A stretch of DNA of 64,000 bases from Streptomyces xanthophaeus (lineage in GTDB: Bacteria > Actinomycetota > Actinomycetes > Streptomycetales > Streptomycetaceae), in contig NZ_JOFT01000017.1 of NCBI RefSeq assembly GCF_000725805.1, forward strand, positions 62,001 to 126,000, in the 5' to 3' direction. The notes under the pieces were generated by a model that saw only the letters and a program-made list of their open reading frames with translations, was not told where the DNA came from and searched no databases. Position numbers and translations under genes: made by a program. This document shows, piece after piece, positions 39,542-47,598 of this stretch (positions are counted from its first letter, which is position 1; every line of letters starts with the position of its first letter).

Positions 39542-40677
39542 TGTGTCCCTCTGGTCCAGGCGGCGGGCCGGAGTTCGACCCGCAGATCGCTTCCGATCCG
39601 CTCCACCGCAGTGATGCGCAGGCGTTGTCCCTCATCGATCGACCCGACTCCCAGCTCTCCCGTGGCACTCATGCCCTCGGAGCCCAGCAGCAGCGGCGCG
39701 ATGTAGGCGACGACCCGGTCGGTGAGCCCTGCGCGGACGAAGGCGGAGGCGAGCGCCGGGCCTCCCTCGACCAGCACGGACCGCACTCCCCGTTCGTGGA
39801 GCGCTTCGAGCAGGGCGAGGGGTGGGAAGCGCCCGTGCGCGTCGGTCTTCAGACGCAGGACCTTGTCCTCGTCGATACCCGTGAGCGCGGTTCCGGGCTC
39901 GGTCACCACGAGCGTCGGGATGTCACCGTCCAGCAGCCGGGAGTCCGGCGGCAGCTCGCCGCGGGCGTCCAGCGCCACCCTCAGGGGAGGGTGCCCCACG
40001 ACGCCGTGGCGCAGGTCCAGTCGGGGGTTGTCCGCACGCCAGGTACCCGACCCGACGAGGATCGCGTCGTGCCGGGCGCGCAGTTCATGCGCGTCCGCCC
40101 GGGACTCTGCAGAGCTGATCCAGCGGGACGATCCGTCGGCGGCGGCACTGCGGCCGTCCAAGGTGGTGGCGAACTTCCAGGTGACGAAGGGCCGTCCGGT
40201 GCGTACAGCGGTGAGCCACATCTCCAGGACGGTCTCGGCCTCGGCCTGGAGCACCCCGCCGACGACCTCGATGCCGGCGTCCCGCAGTCGTCGCGCTCCG
40301 CCGGCCGCGACCCGGTTCGGGTCCGCCACTGCGTACAGCACCCTGCGGACCCCGGCTTCGATCAGAGCCGTGGAGCACGGGCCCGTACGCCCCTGATGGT
40401 CGCAGGGCTCCAGGGTGACCACGGCGGTGGCGCCGCGCTGCCGGCCGCCCGCCTGCTGCAGCGCGGCGACCTCCGCATGCGGGGTGCCGGGCCCTCGGTG
40501 TACGCCGGTTGCGACGGTGGCACCGTCCACGTCGAGGATCACACAGCCGACCGCCGGGTTCTCACCGGTCGACCCCACCTGCGCCGCGGCGAGTTCCAGA
40601 GCTCGGCGCATGGCATCCAGCTCCCACGGGGCGGCGGCGCCCGCGGAGGAAGCCTGCGCCTCAGACTTCGAGGGCAT
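39538..40677 (-). CDS. ribD: Bifunctional diaminohydroxyphosphoribosylaminopyrimidine deaminase / reductase RibD
   Basis: 379 residues. The N-terminal deaminase domain has the zinc ligands HAEVAAL and TLEPCDHQGRTGPC; the C-terminal reductase has FVTWKFATTLDGRSAAADGSSRWISS and SVLVEGGPALASAF. Both halves look intact, so the product would be 5-amino-6-ribitylaminouracil phosphate. It overlaps ribA by 17 bp. Grouping with glycosyltransferases and a WD40 protein, without ribE/ribH, suggests a specialised pathway and not vitamin synthesis. Confidence 0.95.
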   Translation of the reverse strand: MPSKSEAQASSAGAAAPWELDAMRRALELAAAQVGSTGENPAVGCVILDVDGATVATGVHRGPGTPHAEVAALQQAGGRQRGATAVVTLEPCDHQGRTGPCSTALIEAGVRRVLYAVADPNRVAAGGARRLRDAGIEVVGGVLQAEAETVLEMWLTAVRTGRPFVTWKFATTLDGRSAAADGSSRWISSAESRADAHELRARHDAILVGSGTWRADNPRLDLRHGVVGHPPLRVALDARGELPPDSRLLDGDIPTLVVTEPGTALTGIDEDKVLRLKTDAHGRFPPLALLEALHERGVRSVLVEGGPALASAFVRAGLTDRVVAYIAPLLLGSEGMSATGELGVGSIDEGQRLRITAVERIGSDLRVELRPAAWTRGTQ

Positions 40678-41305
40678 GACCGGCTCGTTCGCGCTTGGCC
40701 GTCAGGTATGCGTGGTTGTTCTCGTTGACAAAGGTCCCCGTGGTGACGACTTCGGCGATGGCAACGCCGTGCGCACGCAACTGACTTGCCTTCTCCGGGT
40801 TGTTGGAAAGGAGCCGGATCTCGGGCACGCCCAAGGCCCTCAGCATTTCGGCAGCCACCCGGTAATCCCGCATGTCGTGACCGAAGTTGAGCACCGCGTT
40901 CGCTTCGAAGGTGTCCAGACCACTGTCCTGCAGCACATAGGCATCGAACTTGTTGTAGAGGCCGATACCGCGCCCTTCCTGTCGCAGATACAGGATGATG
41001 CCGCCTTCGTGCGAGCAAATGGCGAGGGCCTCATGGAGTTGTGGCCCGCAGTCACAGCGCTGCGAACCGAACACGTCGCCGGTGAGGCATTCGGAATGCA
41101 CCCTCACCAGCGGATGGCTCCTGTTCTGCCATCCCGGCATGAGCAGGGCGACGTGCTCGCGACCGTCATGCAGCCCATGAAAGGTGACCATGGTGCTCGC
41201 CCGGCGTCCCAGGCCGGGAACATCGATCGGAACCTCGACCCGCGCCCTCACGCGAACGGACTCCGCGGGCGCAATGATCACGCCATCTTTTCCTTCTGTG
41301 CGCAT
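40661..41305 (-). CDS. ribA: GTP cyclohydrolase II RibA
   Basis: 214 residues, a monofunctional GCH II. The zinc site ECLTGDVFGSQRCDCG and the block IILYLRQEGRGIGLYNKFDAY are canonical, as is NNPEKASQL. It converts GTP to 2,5-diamino-6-ribosylamino-4-pyrimidinone phosphate, formate and pyrophosphate. It is the first enzyme gene of the minus-strand operon, 55 bp after the small secreted-peptide gene. Confidence 0.95.
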   Translation of the reverse strand: MRTEGKDGVIIAPAESVRVRARVEVPIDVPGLGRRASTMVTFHGLHDGREHVALLMPGWQNRSHPLVRVHSECLTGDVFGSQRCDCGPQLHEALAICSHEGGIILYLRQEGRGIGLYNKFDAYVLQDSGLDTFEANAVLNFGHDMRDYRVAAEMLRALGVPEIRLLSNNPEKASQLRAHGVAIAEVVTTGTFVNENNHAYLTAKRERAGHALEV

Positions 41306-41360
41306 GCCTGACCACCCTGCAGCTGGATTTGCGAATAGGAAATGCCGAGCGGAGCGGGGG

Positions 41361-41510
41361 TCATCCCCATTGCGAGTCGTCCGCCCCGGCGGCGGAGACA
41401 GACACCTCGGACCGGGGCTCGTGGGAGCTTGCAGCGAGCGATCCGAAAAGAATCAGAACCGAAAGGACAAACGCACCGACCACCCTGCGAAGATTCTTGC
41501 TGTTAACCAT
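41361..41510 (-). CDS. Small secreted peptide, 49 residues
   Basis: ATG 41510 follows AAGGGG at seven bases. The peptide begins MVNSKNLRRVVGAFVLSVLI, a basic start and hydrophobic core typical of a Sec signal, followed by LFGSLAASS and a short mature part ending AGADDSQWG. It lies upstream of ribA on the same strand and divergent from the LuxR-type regulator. A signalling or leader function is a hypothesis. Confidence 0.7.
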   Translation of the reverse strand: MVNSKNLRRVVGAFVLSVLILFGSLAASSHEPRSEVSVSAAGADDSQWG

Positions 41511-41616
41511 TCCATTACCCCTTGATTTCCCACCGTTGACGCCGGGACAAGTTGCCGCGGCGCTTGATGAGAATCTTGCTGCTCAAATCAATCTGAGAAC
41601 AGAGGAGATTTGTGGC

Positions 41617-42636
41617 ATGATCGTGCATCGCAAGAACCTGAAGGATGTGCAGATGTGTATCAAAGCGGACATGTGTGACGATATCCAGGCGCCTGAGATC
41701 TGCGAGAAAGGGCTCAAGTTCTATGCGCGAATTTTGAAAGGACACTCAATAATTCAGCAGCCCCCTGAGTGCCTGACGCGCCTGGGACTTCTGCGGCGGA
41801 CAGCCGACAATCGACTGGTCGCCATTCAGCCCGGGCTGGCCGCCAGCGGTCTTTTGCGACCCATGGAAGCGGCCATCGACCGCCAGCGTCACGCCCTCGA
41901 CTCGGTCCGCGCATCGATACTCCGCGCCGAGGAGGTCTACCGCGACAGTTACCGCGAGGACGGCGTCCAGGCGGCCCGTGTCATCAGCGGTGCGGACATC
42001 ATCAGCACCACCCTCGCCTCCGCCGTGGAGTCCTGCCAGGAGGAGCTCCTCACCGCCCACCCCGGTGGCGGCCGGCCGCAGGAACTCCTGGCGAAGGCCC
42101 TGGACAGCGACCTGCCGGCACTGCGGCGCGGGGTGCGGCAGCGCACGATCTACCAGCACACCGTCCGCACCCACAGCCCCACCCTCTCCTACGTGGAGCA
42201 GATCTCCGCCGCAGGGGCAGAGGTGCGAACGCTGGACGATGTCTTCGACCGGATCATCGTGTGCGATCAGCGCATCGCATTCGTTCCCGACCCGGGTGAG
42301 CAGCGGAGTCAGACCGCCTTGGCGATAGAGCACCCGGGGCTGATCCGATACCTCATCAAGATGTTCGAGCACGCCTGGGAACGCGCCACCCCCCTCCAGT
42401 ACTCGCCTGGCGCGCACCGACCGCCGCTGCTCGCCGATGAAAAGCGCCGGGCCGTCCTGCAGCTCATGGTGAACGGCTACACCGACGAGGCCATCGCCGG
42501 GCGGCTCGGCATGAGCGTCAGAACCGTGGCCACCCACGTACGCAAGGCGACGGAGATCTTCAACAGTCGAAGTCGCGCTCAGCTCGCCTATCTCATCGCC
42601 AAAGCCGGCTTTCTGGACGAAGGGATCGATGCTTGA
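41617..42636 (+). CDS. LuxR-type transcriptional regulator with TrmB/PLD-like N-terminus
   Basis: 339 residues from ATG 41617 (AGGAG nine bases upstream). The C-terminus (about 275-330) is a LuxR HTH (LMVNGYTDEAIAGRLGMSVRTVATHVRKATEIF). The rest resembles regulators with an N-terminal winged helix and a phospholipase-D-like sensor fold (SPTLSYVEQISAAGAEVRTLDDVFDRIIVCDQRIAFVPD). It is divergent from the rib-type operon and is the likely pathway-specific activator. Its 5' region is less GC-rich than its neighbours. Confidence 0.88.
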   Translation: MIVHRKNLKDVQMCIKADMCDDIQAPEICEKGLKFYARILKGHSIIQQPPECLTRLGLLRRTADNRLVAIQPGLAASGLLRPMEAAIDRQRHALDSVRASILRAEEVYRDSYREDGVQAARVISGADIISTTLASAVESCQEELLTAHPGGGRPQELLAKALDSDLPALRRGVRQRTIYQHTVRTHSPTLSYVEQISAAGAEVRTLDDVFDRIIVCDQRIAFVPDPGEQRSQTALAIEHPGLIRYLIKMFEHAWERATPLQYSPGAHRPPLLADEKRRAVLQLMVNGYTDEAIAGRLGMSVRTVATHVRKATEIFNSRSRAQLAYLIAKAGFLDEGIDA

Positions 42637-42677
42637 CGCCGCGGTCTCCCTCCGCACCCGGCACCGGTGATCGCGGG

Positions 42678-42714
42678 TGGACGGTGCATCCTGGCGAGTC
42701 CTGGACGGTGCATC
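42678..42714. repeat. 13-bp direct repeat
   Basis: TGGACGGTGCATC occurs twice, 24 bp apart start to start, 40 bp after the LuxR-type gene and 60 bp before the small membrane gene. It could be an operator pair or remnant duplication. Confidence 0.5.
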
Positions 42715-42772
42715 AGGTGGCTCCGATACTGGGCCATGTCGGGCGGTTCGCGCACCTGCTTGGGGAGTTGTC

Positions 42773-43186
42773 GTGAGTCCTGGGGTTCGGCGTGGGGTGG
42801 GGGCCGTCGCGGCCGTGGCGGTGGCGGCCCTGGTGAACATCGCTACGGGCTGGTTCGCCGACGGGGCTGTGGTGTGGTGGGTTTCGGGTGGGGTTCTGCT
42901 GGTGGTCGGGATCGCCGTCCAGTGGTGGCTGACGTCGCCCCCGCAGGGCGATGGGGCGAGGTCGGTTTCCGCCTCGGGCCAGGGTGCTGTGGCTGCGGGA
43001 GGCTCGGCCCGTGACGTGTCGACCACGTTCCTGCGTCGAGGTGCAAGGCGGCCTGCGCGGCGGGGTTCCGGTGAGCAGGCCGAGCATCCAGGTGGCGTGT
43101 CCGCGTCGGGCGACGGGTCGGTGGCCGCTGGTGCGGATGCGACCGGGGTGCGTACCGAGGTCACGGACGACGGCCGTCCGGCGTGA
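42773..43186 (+). CDS. Small membrane protein with VSASG repeat motif
   Basis: 137 residues from GTG 42773 (GGGGAG five bases upstream). Two hydrophobic helices (about 9-25 and 30-52) are followed by a tail holding SVSASGQGAVAAGGSARDV and GVSASGDGSVAAGADATGV, two copies of a short glycine/alanine beta-like motif. A third copy opens the next gene. The stop overlaps that gene (GTGA), so the two proteins are made together. Function unknown. Confidence 0.68.
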   Translation: MSPGVRRGVGAVAAVAVAALVNIATGWFADGAVVWWVSGGVLLVVGIAVQWWLTSPPQGDGARSVSASGQGAVAAGGSARDVSTTFLRRGARRPARRGSGEQAEHPGGVSASGDGSVAAGADATGVRTEVTDDGRPA

Positions 43187-44898
43187 GGCTTCCGTGGCCC
43201 GCCCGGCGCAAGAGCGGGGTGTCGGCGTCGGGGGACGGCGCGGTCGCCGCGGGCAGGGATGTGATCAACCCTCGTACGGCGGTCCACTATCACCTCCACC
43301 GTCCTGCGGAGTCTGCTGGTCCCGGGAGTGGCGACATCGCGCCCGCCGTCATCTTCGAAGCCCGGCCCCTCTACCCCCGCCTCGAGCTCTCCATCATCAA
43401 CAGAGGTCGGACACCGATCCAGATAACTTCGATCCGTGTCATCAAAGCGTCCTCCATCAAGGCTGCCCATCGCGGTGACGGTGTGGATTTCCTGCCGGGC
43501 CCCCGTCTGAATCTCGACTTCGACCTCCGAACGGCGGGACAGGGCACCTGGACTTCGGCATTTCCCGGACAGGTATCGAACCTCGCACCTTATGAGGCGG
43601 AAGCGTTCGTCTTGGACCTGTCCACCAGAAACACGCTCAATCTCGTCGATATTGAATTCGAGTACATCCACTCGCTGACGCCGCACGTTCTGGTCGCCAG
43701 ACCTTCCGAGATCATTTACGTCGACAGCCCCATCCCGAATGAGGGCTACGCCGGATCGATTCAGCTGATCTCCCGGTCGGCGGCATTCTCTTCACTCCTC
43801 GACGGATCGACTGCCCCCATCCATGGCCCCGCCATAGAATCCTGCCCGGAAGACGCAGGCATTCTCTTCCTCAGGGGCGTGGCGCATCTGTGCCATGACC
43901 ATGTCGCCGATGGATGGCACGATGTGGTGAACCATTTCGAAGGCTCTTCCGGGCTCGGACCGGCGGTCGCCTCATTTGCGGAATTCGGTCAGGCTTGCGG
44001 CCTGCCGGACTCGGTACGCGACGGGCTGGAAGCGTGGCTGGGCGACCCGGCCGCGATACGCAGGGCGCCGATCTGGGACAACGAGTCGCATGCCGGGATA
44101 GTCGAGAAGTACCTGATCACGGAATTCCCTTCGCAGCTGGGCTCCCAAGAATTCACGATCACCCGGAGGGCCGTTCAGTGCTTCGAGCTGCTCGACTCGA
44201 CCCTCACCGTCGACAAGGACGAAGGGCCCTCCGATGGCGATTTTTCTGAGTTTGCACGATATATTGCAGCGGAATCTGCCTTACAGATGACTCGGGAAGC
44301 CATCCTGCATCGGCTCATCGCATGCTACGGCGCAGGAACAGTCGAGTACCTCCTGGTCAATCTCAGGCTCTCGTCGCTCGGTGAAGTCCTGATGGAGCGC
44401 CTTCTTGAGGAGGTTCTCGGCAACGCGGCCCCTCCTCCAGGTCCATCGTCGGGTTCGGGTCCCATTCAAGAACGGTGGCGAGCGTGGTGGGAGTCGCAGG
44501 GCGATGTCCCGGTCCACTCGAAGCTGGGGTGGCGCCCGCTGTCTCCGCGTACCGCCGCCGCGGCGAGCGCGCTCTTTGCACGCACTCCAGAAGACGTACC
44601 CACCGCCAGGGATGGGCTCGTGATGCTGGCGGTCGCCCGCAACCCGTACATCGTCGATCGCTTCGCTTCGGAACTCATCAGGGCACCCGAGGTACAGATC
44701 CGACGAGAACTGGCGATGAGCCGCCATGTGTCTGCGAGGACACTGGAGATCCTCGGGCGGGATCCGTCTTCGATGGTCCGTCGATGGGTTGCCTCGAACC
44801 CCAACGCGGACGACACGACGCTGGCCGTCCTCCGCGAGGACGAGGAGGAGATCGTACGCTCGTTCCTCCACCAGAACCCGCGCCTCCCGGACGACTGA
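43183..44898 (+). CDS. Hypothetical protein with N-terminal VSASG motif and C-terminal LRV-like repeats
   Basis: 571 residues from GTG 43183 overlapping the preceding stop. Residues 12-27 (GVSASGDGAVAAGRDV) repeat the motif of the upstream membrane protein. A beta-rich middle follows, and the last about 110 residues resemble leucine-rich-repeat-variant units (RRELAMSRHVSARTLEILGRD, VRRWVASNPNADDTTLAVL). Codon third positions are less GC-biased than in flanking genes, which hints at horizontal transfer. No catalytic motif was recognised. Confidence 0.8.
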   Translation: MRLPWPARRKSGVSASGDGAVAAGRDVINPRTAVHYHLHRPAESAGPGSGDIAPAVIFEARPLYPRLELSIINRGRTPIQITSIRVIKASSIKAAHRGDGVDFLPGPRLNLDFDLRTAGQGTWTSAFPGQVSNLAPYEAEAFVLDLSTRNTLNLVDIEFEYIHSLTPHVLVARPSEIIYVDSPIPNEGYAGSIQLISRSAAFSSLLDGSTAPIHGPAIESCPEDAGILFLRGVAHLCHDHVADGWHDVVNHFEGSSGLGPAVASFAEFGQACGLPDSVRDGLEAWLGDPAAIRRAPIWDNESHAGIVEKYLITEFPSQLGSQEFTITRRAVQCFELLDSTLTVDKDEGPSDGDFSEFARYIAAESALQMTREAILHRLIACYGAGTVEYLLVNLRLSSLGEVLMERLLEEVLGNAAPPPGPSSGSGPIQERWRAWWESQGDVPVHSKLGWRPLSPRTAAAASALFARTPEDVPTARDGLVMLAVARNPYIVDRFASELIRAPEVQIRRELAMSRHVSARTLEILGRDPSSMVRRWVASNPNADDTTLAVLREDEEEIVRSFLHQNPRLPDD

Positions 44899-44935
44899 GT
44901 GGGCTTCCCACGTGGCACGTTCGGTGAATTCTCCG

Positions 44936-45529
44936 TCAGGAGTTCTGAGCCTCGATGTGCGCGGCCGACCTGGCGGCCTGCTCGATCTTCGCGCAGTGGG
45001 CTGCACGGGCTTCCTCGTCGATCTGCCTCTCGTGTTCGGCGCGCAACCCGGTCCGGCCGTCGACGCCCTCGCGCAGGACATCGGCTTGCCCGGCATGCCG
45101 GATGGACTCGCCGAGGACATGGACCATGATCGCGAACAGGTTCGTGCCGGCATACGGCTCCGGCCACCACGGCACGCGGCCGGGGGCGTCGAGGGGAAGC
45201 TCGTCGATCGTCGCGTCCGAGTGTTCCCACGTGCGCCGGTAGAACCTGATGATCTGGTCGCGGGTCTCGTCCTCGGTCGCCCACAGATCGCTGCCGTCGG
45301 AGTCCTGCCACCGGGGCAGCGGTTCCGGGGAGGGGCGCTCGAAGACCTCGCCGAAGTACCTGGCCTCGACGGTGGCCACGTGTTTGACCAGGCCGAGGAG
45401 GTTGGTCCCGGTCGCGGTCAGGGGCCGGCGGGCGTCGTATTCGGACAAGCCGTCGAGTTTCCAGAGCAGCGCCTCGCGGTCCCGCCGCAGTCTGCCGTGC
45501 AGGTTGCGCTTCGCGAATTCATCGATCAT
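44936..45529 (-). CDS. DinB-family protein
   Basis: 197 residues of a four-helix bundle. LVKHVATVEARYFGEVF and MVHVLGESIRHAGQADVLRE supply the three conserved histidines of the DinB/YfiT metal site. Members include thiol-dependent S-transferases (bacillithiol, mycothiol); the substrate here is unknown. ATG 45529 is chosen. Confidence 0.9.
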   Translation of the reverse strand: MIDEFAKRNLHGRLRRDREALLWKLDGLSEYDARRPLTATGTNLLGLVKHVATVEARYFGEVFERPSPEPLPRWQDSDGSDLWATEDETRDQIIRFYRRTWEHSDATIDELPLDAPGRVPWWPEPYAGTNLFAIMVHVLGESIRHAGQADVLREGVDGRTGLRAEHERQIDEEARAAHCAKIEQAARSAAHIEAQNS

Positions 45530-45768
45530 GCGGCACGAGCCTGCCACGGGCTGCTCGCCGTCTCAAGATCCCGTACGTGGTCCACGACGACGCAGGGCCC
45601 CCGGCCTGGCCATGGCCGCCGCCCTGACCTGCTACGAGCAGCCCGCGAAACAGGCAGCACATCCACCCTGCGGAAGATCGTCACGGTAGCGTGACCCTCT
45701 GCTGTACGGGGTGGCCAGGTGTCCGGCCGGTCCGTGCGGGGGCTTTCGACGGAGAGTGATGAGGATGC

Positions 45769-46176
45769 ATGAGTGAACTGACGAAGCCCGAGGTCGACGT
45801 TCCGAAGGGTGAGGCTCCTACGGAGCTGACCATCCGGGACCTGGTCGTCGGGGACGGGCCCGAGGTGAAGCCGGGCATGGTGGTCCGGGTCCACTACGTC
45901 GGGGTGACCTTCGCCTCCGGGAAGGAGTTCGACGCCTCCTGGGACCGGGGCCAGCCGTACAAGTTCGCCCTGGGCAGTGGCAAGGTCATCAAGGGCTGGG
46001 ACCGGGGGGTGAGGGGGATGAAGGTCGGCGGCCGGCGCGAGATCATCGTCCCCCCGCGCCTCGGCTACGGCAACCAGTCACCCTCGCCGTTGATCCCGGC
46101 GGGCTCGACCCTGGTCTTCGTGGTGGACCTGGTCGACTCGTACTCCAGCACGACCGGGTGGAGCAACACCCAGTGA
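45769..46176 (+). CDS. FKBP-type peptidyl-prolyl isomerase
   Basis: 135 residues. The FKBP core is complete: VVRVHYVGVTFASGKEFDASWDRG, FALGSGKVIKGWDRGVRGMKVGGRREIIVPPRLGYG and IPAGSTLVFVVDLVD. It is cytoplasmic, with no signal peptide. It stands alone. Confidence 0.95.
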   Translation: MSELTKPEVDVPKGEAPTELTIRDLVVGDGPEVKPGMVVRVHYVGVTFASGKEFDASWDRGQPYKFALGSGKVIKGWDRGVRGMKVGGRREIIVPPRLGYGNQSPSPLIPAGSTLVFVVDLVDSYSSTTGWSNTQ

Positions 46177-46193
46177 CCCTGGGCCGCTCCTAG

Positions 46194-46310
46194 GCAGTGT
46201 CTGAATTTGACGTGCGCCGGCGGCGTGCTGGTGATCACGCCCATCCGCTCCCACGCCGCCTCCGTCAACTCACCTCGGCCTGCCACAAGATCACTTCTTT
46301 CAGACAGGCC
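46194..46310. mobile_element. IS5-family insertion sequence remnant
   Basis: On the minus strand from 46286 the frame reads MAGRGELTEAAWERM, the start of IS5-group transposases, then breaks off after about 15 codons. The ends carry a short inverted repeat (TGTCTGAA on each side) flanked by CTAG (46190) and TTAG (46311), as expected of a YTAR target. It looks like an internally deleted copy of about 117 bp. Confidence 0.65.
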
Positions 46311-46362
46311 TTAGCATGGGCACGCCATCCCCCGTGCCGTGTCCAGCCGACGGAAGACACCC

Positions 46363-47532
46363 ATGCGCCTCCAGCGGATATCCGCCGCGACCGCGGCCCT
46401 CGCCGCGCTCACCACCTTCGCCACCGCCTGCGAGGACTCCCCCTCCGCGAGCGCTGGGGGCGCCGCCCCCGCCTCCCCCACGGCCGCCGGCGCCACGCTG
46501 GCCGGGGCGCAGGCCCACGTACAGCAGTACACGTCCTGCGAGAATCTCAGCACCGACCCGAACGACAGCCGGGTTCCGCTGAGCGGGTTCATCGGCGCCG
46601 GGGACTGGGGCATCACGGAGCGCGGCGTCTGCACGGACAAGAAGGCGCGGGGCGAGATCGTCCTCTTCCTGACCCCGGACATGAAGGCCTTCCAGCAGGC
46701 CGCCAAGGACCACACCGCGAAGCTGCTCGCCGAGGGCCGAAACGACACCGACCTCGCCAGTCGCACGGTCGTGGGCAAGAACTTCGCCCTGACCGCGCTC
46801 GAGACCGCCACCGCCGTATCCCTGGTCGACCCGCCCAACTCCGACCTGCGCATCCTGAGCTGCAACCCCGACGTCTTCGTCCCGCAGGGGTTCAAGAAGG
46901 AGAAGGCCCTGGTCGAGGGCTGCTTCCTCACCGACTACGTCAACAGCCCCGACGGCCAGGGCAGCCCCCACCGCGGGGCGGTCCGCGACCCCTCCACCGT
47001 GGGAGCCGCGAAGCCGGGCCAGCCGTCCACCGGCAGCCTGGGCCTGCCGAGCGCCGGCAGCATCGCCGAGCTGAAGAAGCTCGTCAGCCCGCACACGGTC
47101 GACTGCACGAGCATGAAGGTCACCGACGAGCAGGTGCAGTCGATCGACTACATCCCGGTCGTCGACGGCCCCGCGATCGCTTGGGGCGTCAAGCAGCGAG
47201 CGGTCTGCGGCCAGCTCGGCGGGGAGCAGCGCGCGCACAACCTGAACTGGCTGGACACCGTCTCCGACATGAAGACCCTCCAGACCAAGGCCAAGGCGGC
47301 GCAACTGGCCGACCTGCAGGACGACGGGCGCCTCAAGGCCACTGCGAGCAAGCTGCTGGTCGGCACGGACATCGCCGTGGAGACCAACAACGCGAACGTC
47401 CGCCGCGGGCTGTACCAGCTCCAGTTCCTGTACCTGAACTGCGAGACCGGCTTCACCGCCCCGGCCGGCCACCGGCTGGAGAAGGCCCAGGTCGAGGGCT
47501 GCGTCCTGACCAACTACGAGCGCCCGAGCTGA
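46363..47532 (+). CDS. Secreted lipoprotein, unknown function
   Basis: 389 residues with a signal segment and a lipobox-like TFATAC near residue 23. Two similar halves of about 170 residues each contain a cysteine-rich pattern (YTSCENL, ERGVCTD, RILSCNPD, EGCFLTDY; and TVDCTS, QRAVCGQ, YLNCET, EGCVLTNYE), suggesting a tandem duplicated extracellular domain with conserved disulfides. No known domain was identified. GTG 46339 is an alternative start. Confidence 0.82.
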   Translation: MRLQRISAATAALAALTTFATACEDSPSASAGGAAPASPTAAGATLAGAQAHVQQYTSCENLSTDPNDSRVPLSGFIGAGDWGITERGVCTDKKARGEIVLFLTPDMKAFQQAAKDHTAKLLAEGRNDTDLASRTVVGKNFALTALETATAVSLVDPPNSDLRILSCNPDVFVPQGFKKEKALVEGCFLTDYVNSPDGQGSPHRGAVRDPSTVGAAKPGQPSTGSLGLPSAGSIAELKKLVSPHTVDCTSMKVTDEQVQSIDYIPVVDGPAIAWGVKQRAVCGQLGGEQRAHNLNWLDTVSDMKTLQTKAKAAQLADLQDDGRLKATASKLLVGTDIAVETNNANVRRGLYQLQFLYLNCETGFTAPAGHRLEKAQVEGCVLTNYERPS

Positions 47533-47598
47533 CACACGGCCGTCCGGGGCGTGCGCGGCGCACCCTGTCCGAACGGTTGCGATGCACGGCGGTCTTGG

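Noticed and set aside
41306..41360. FMN riboswitch before ribA
   Set aside because: The AGGGTGAATTCCGA-like and GAC...CCGACAGT-like FMN-element blocks are absent; only a short ordinary leader is present.
46065..46286. 73-codon minus-strand ORF as a functional transposase
   Set aside because: Only the first about 15 codons look like an IS5 transposase; the remainder reads the antisense of the FKBP gene.
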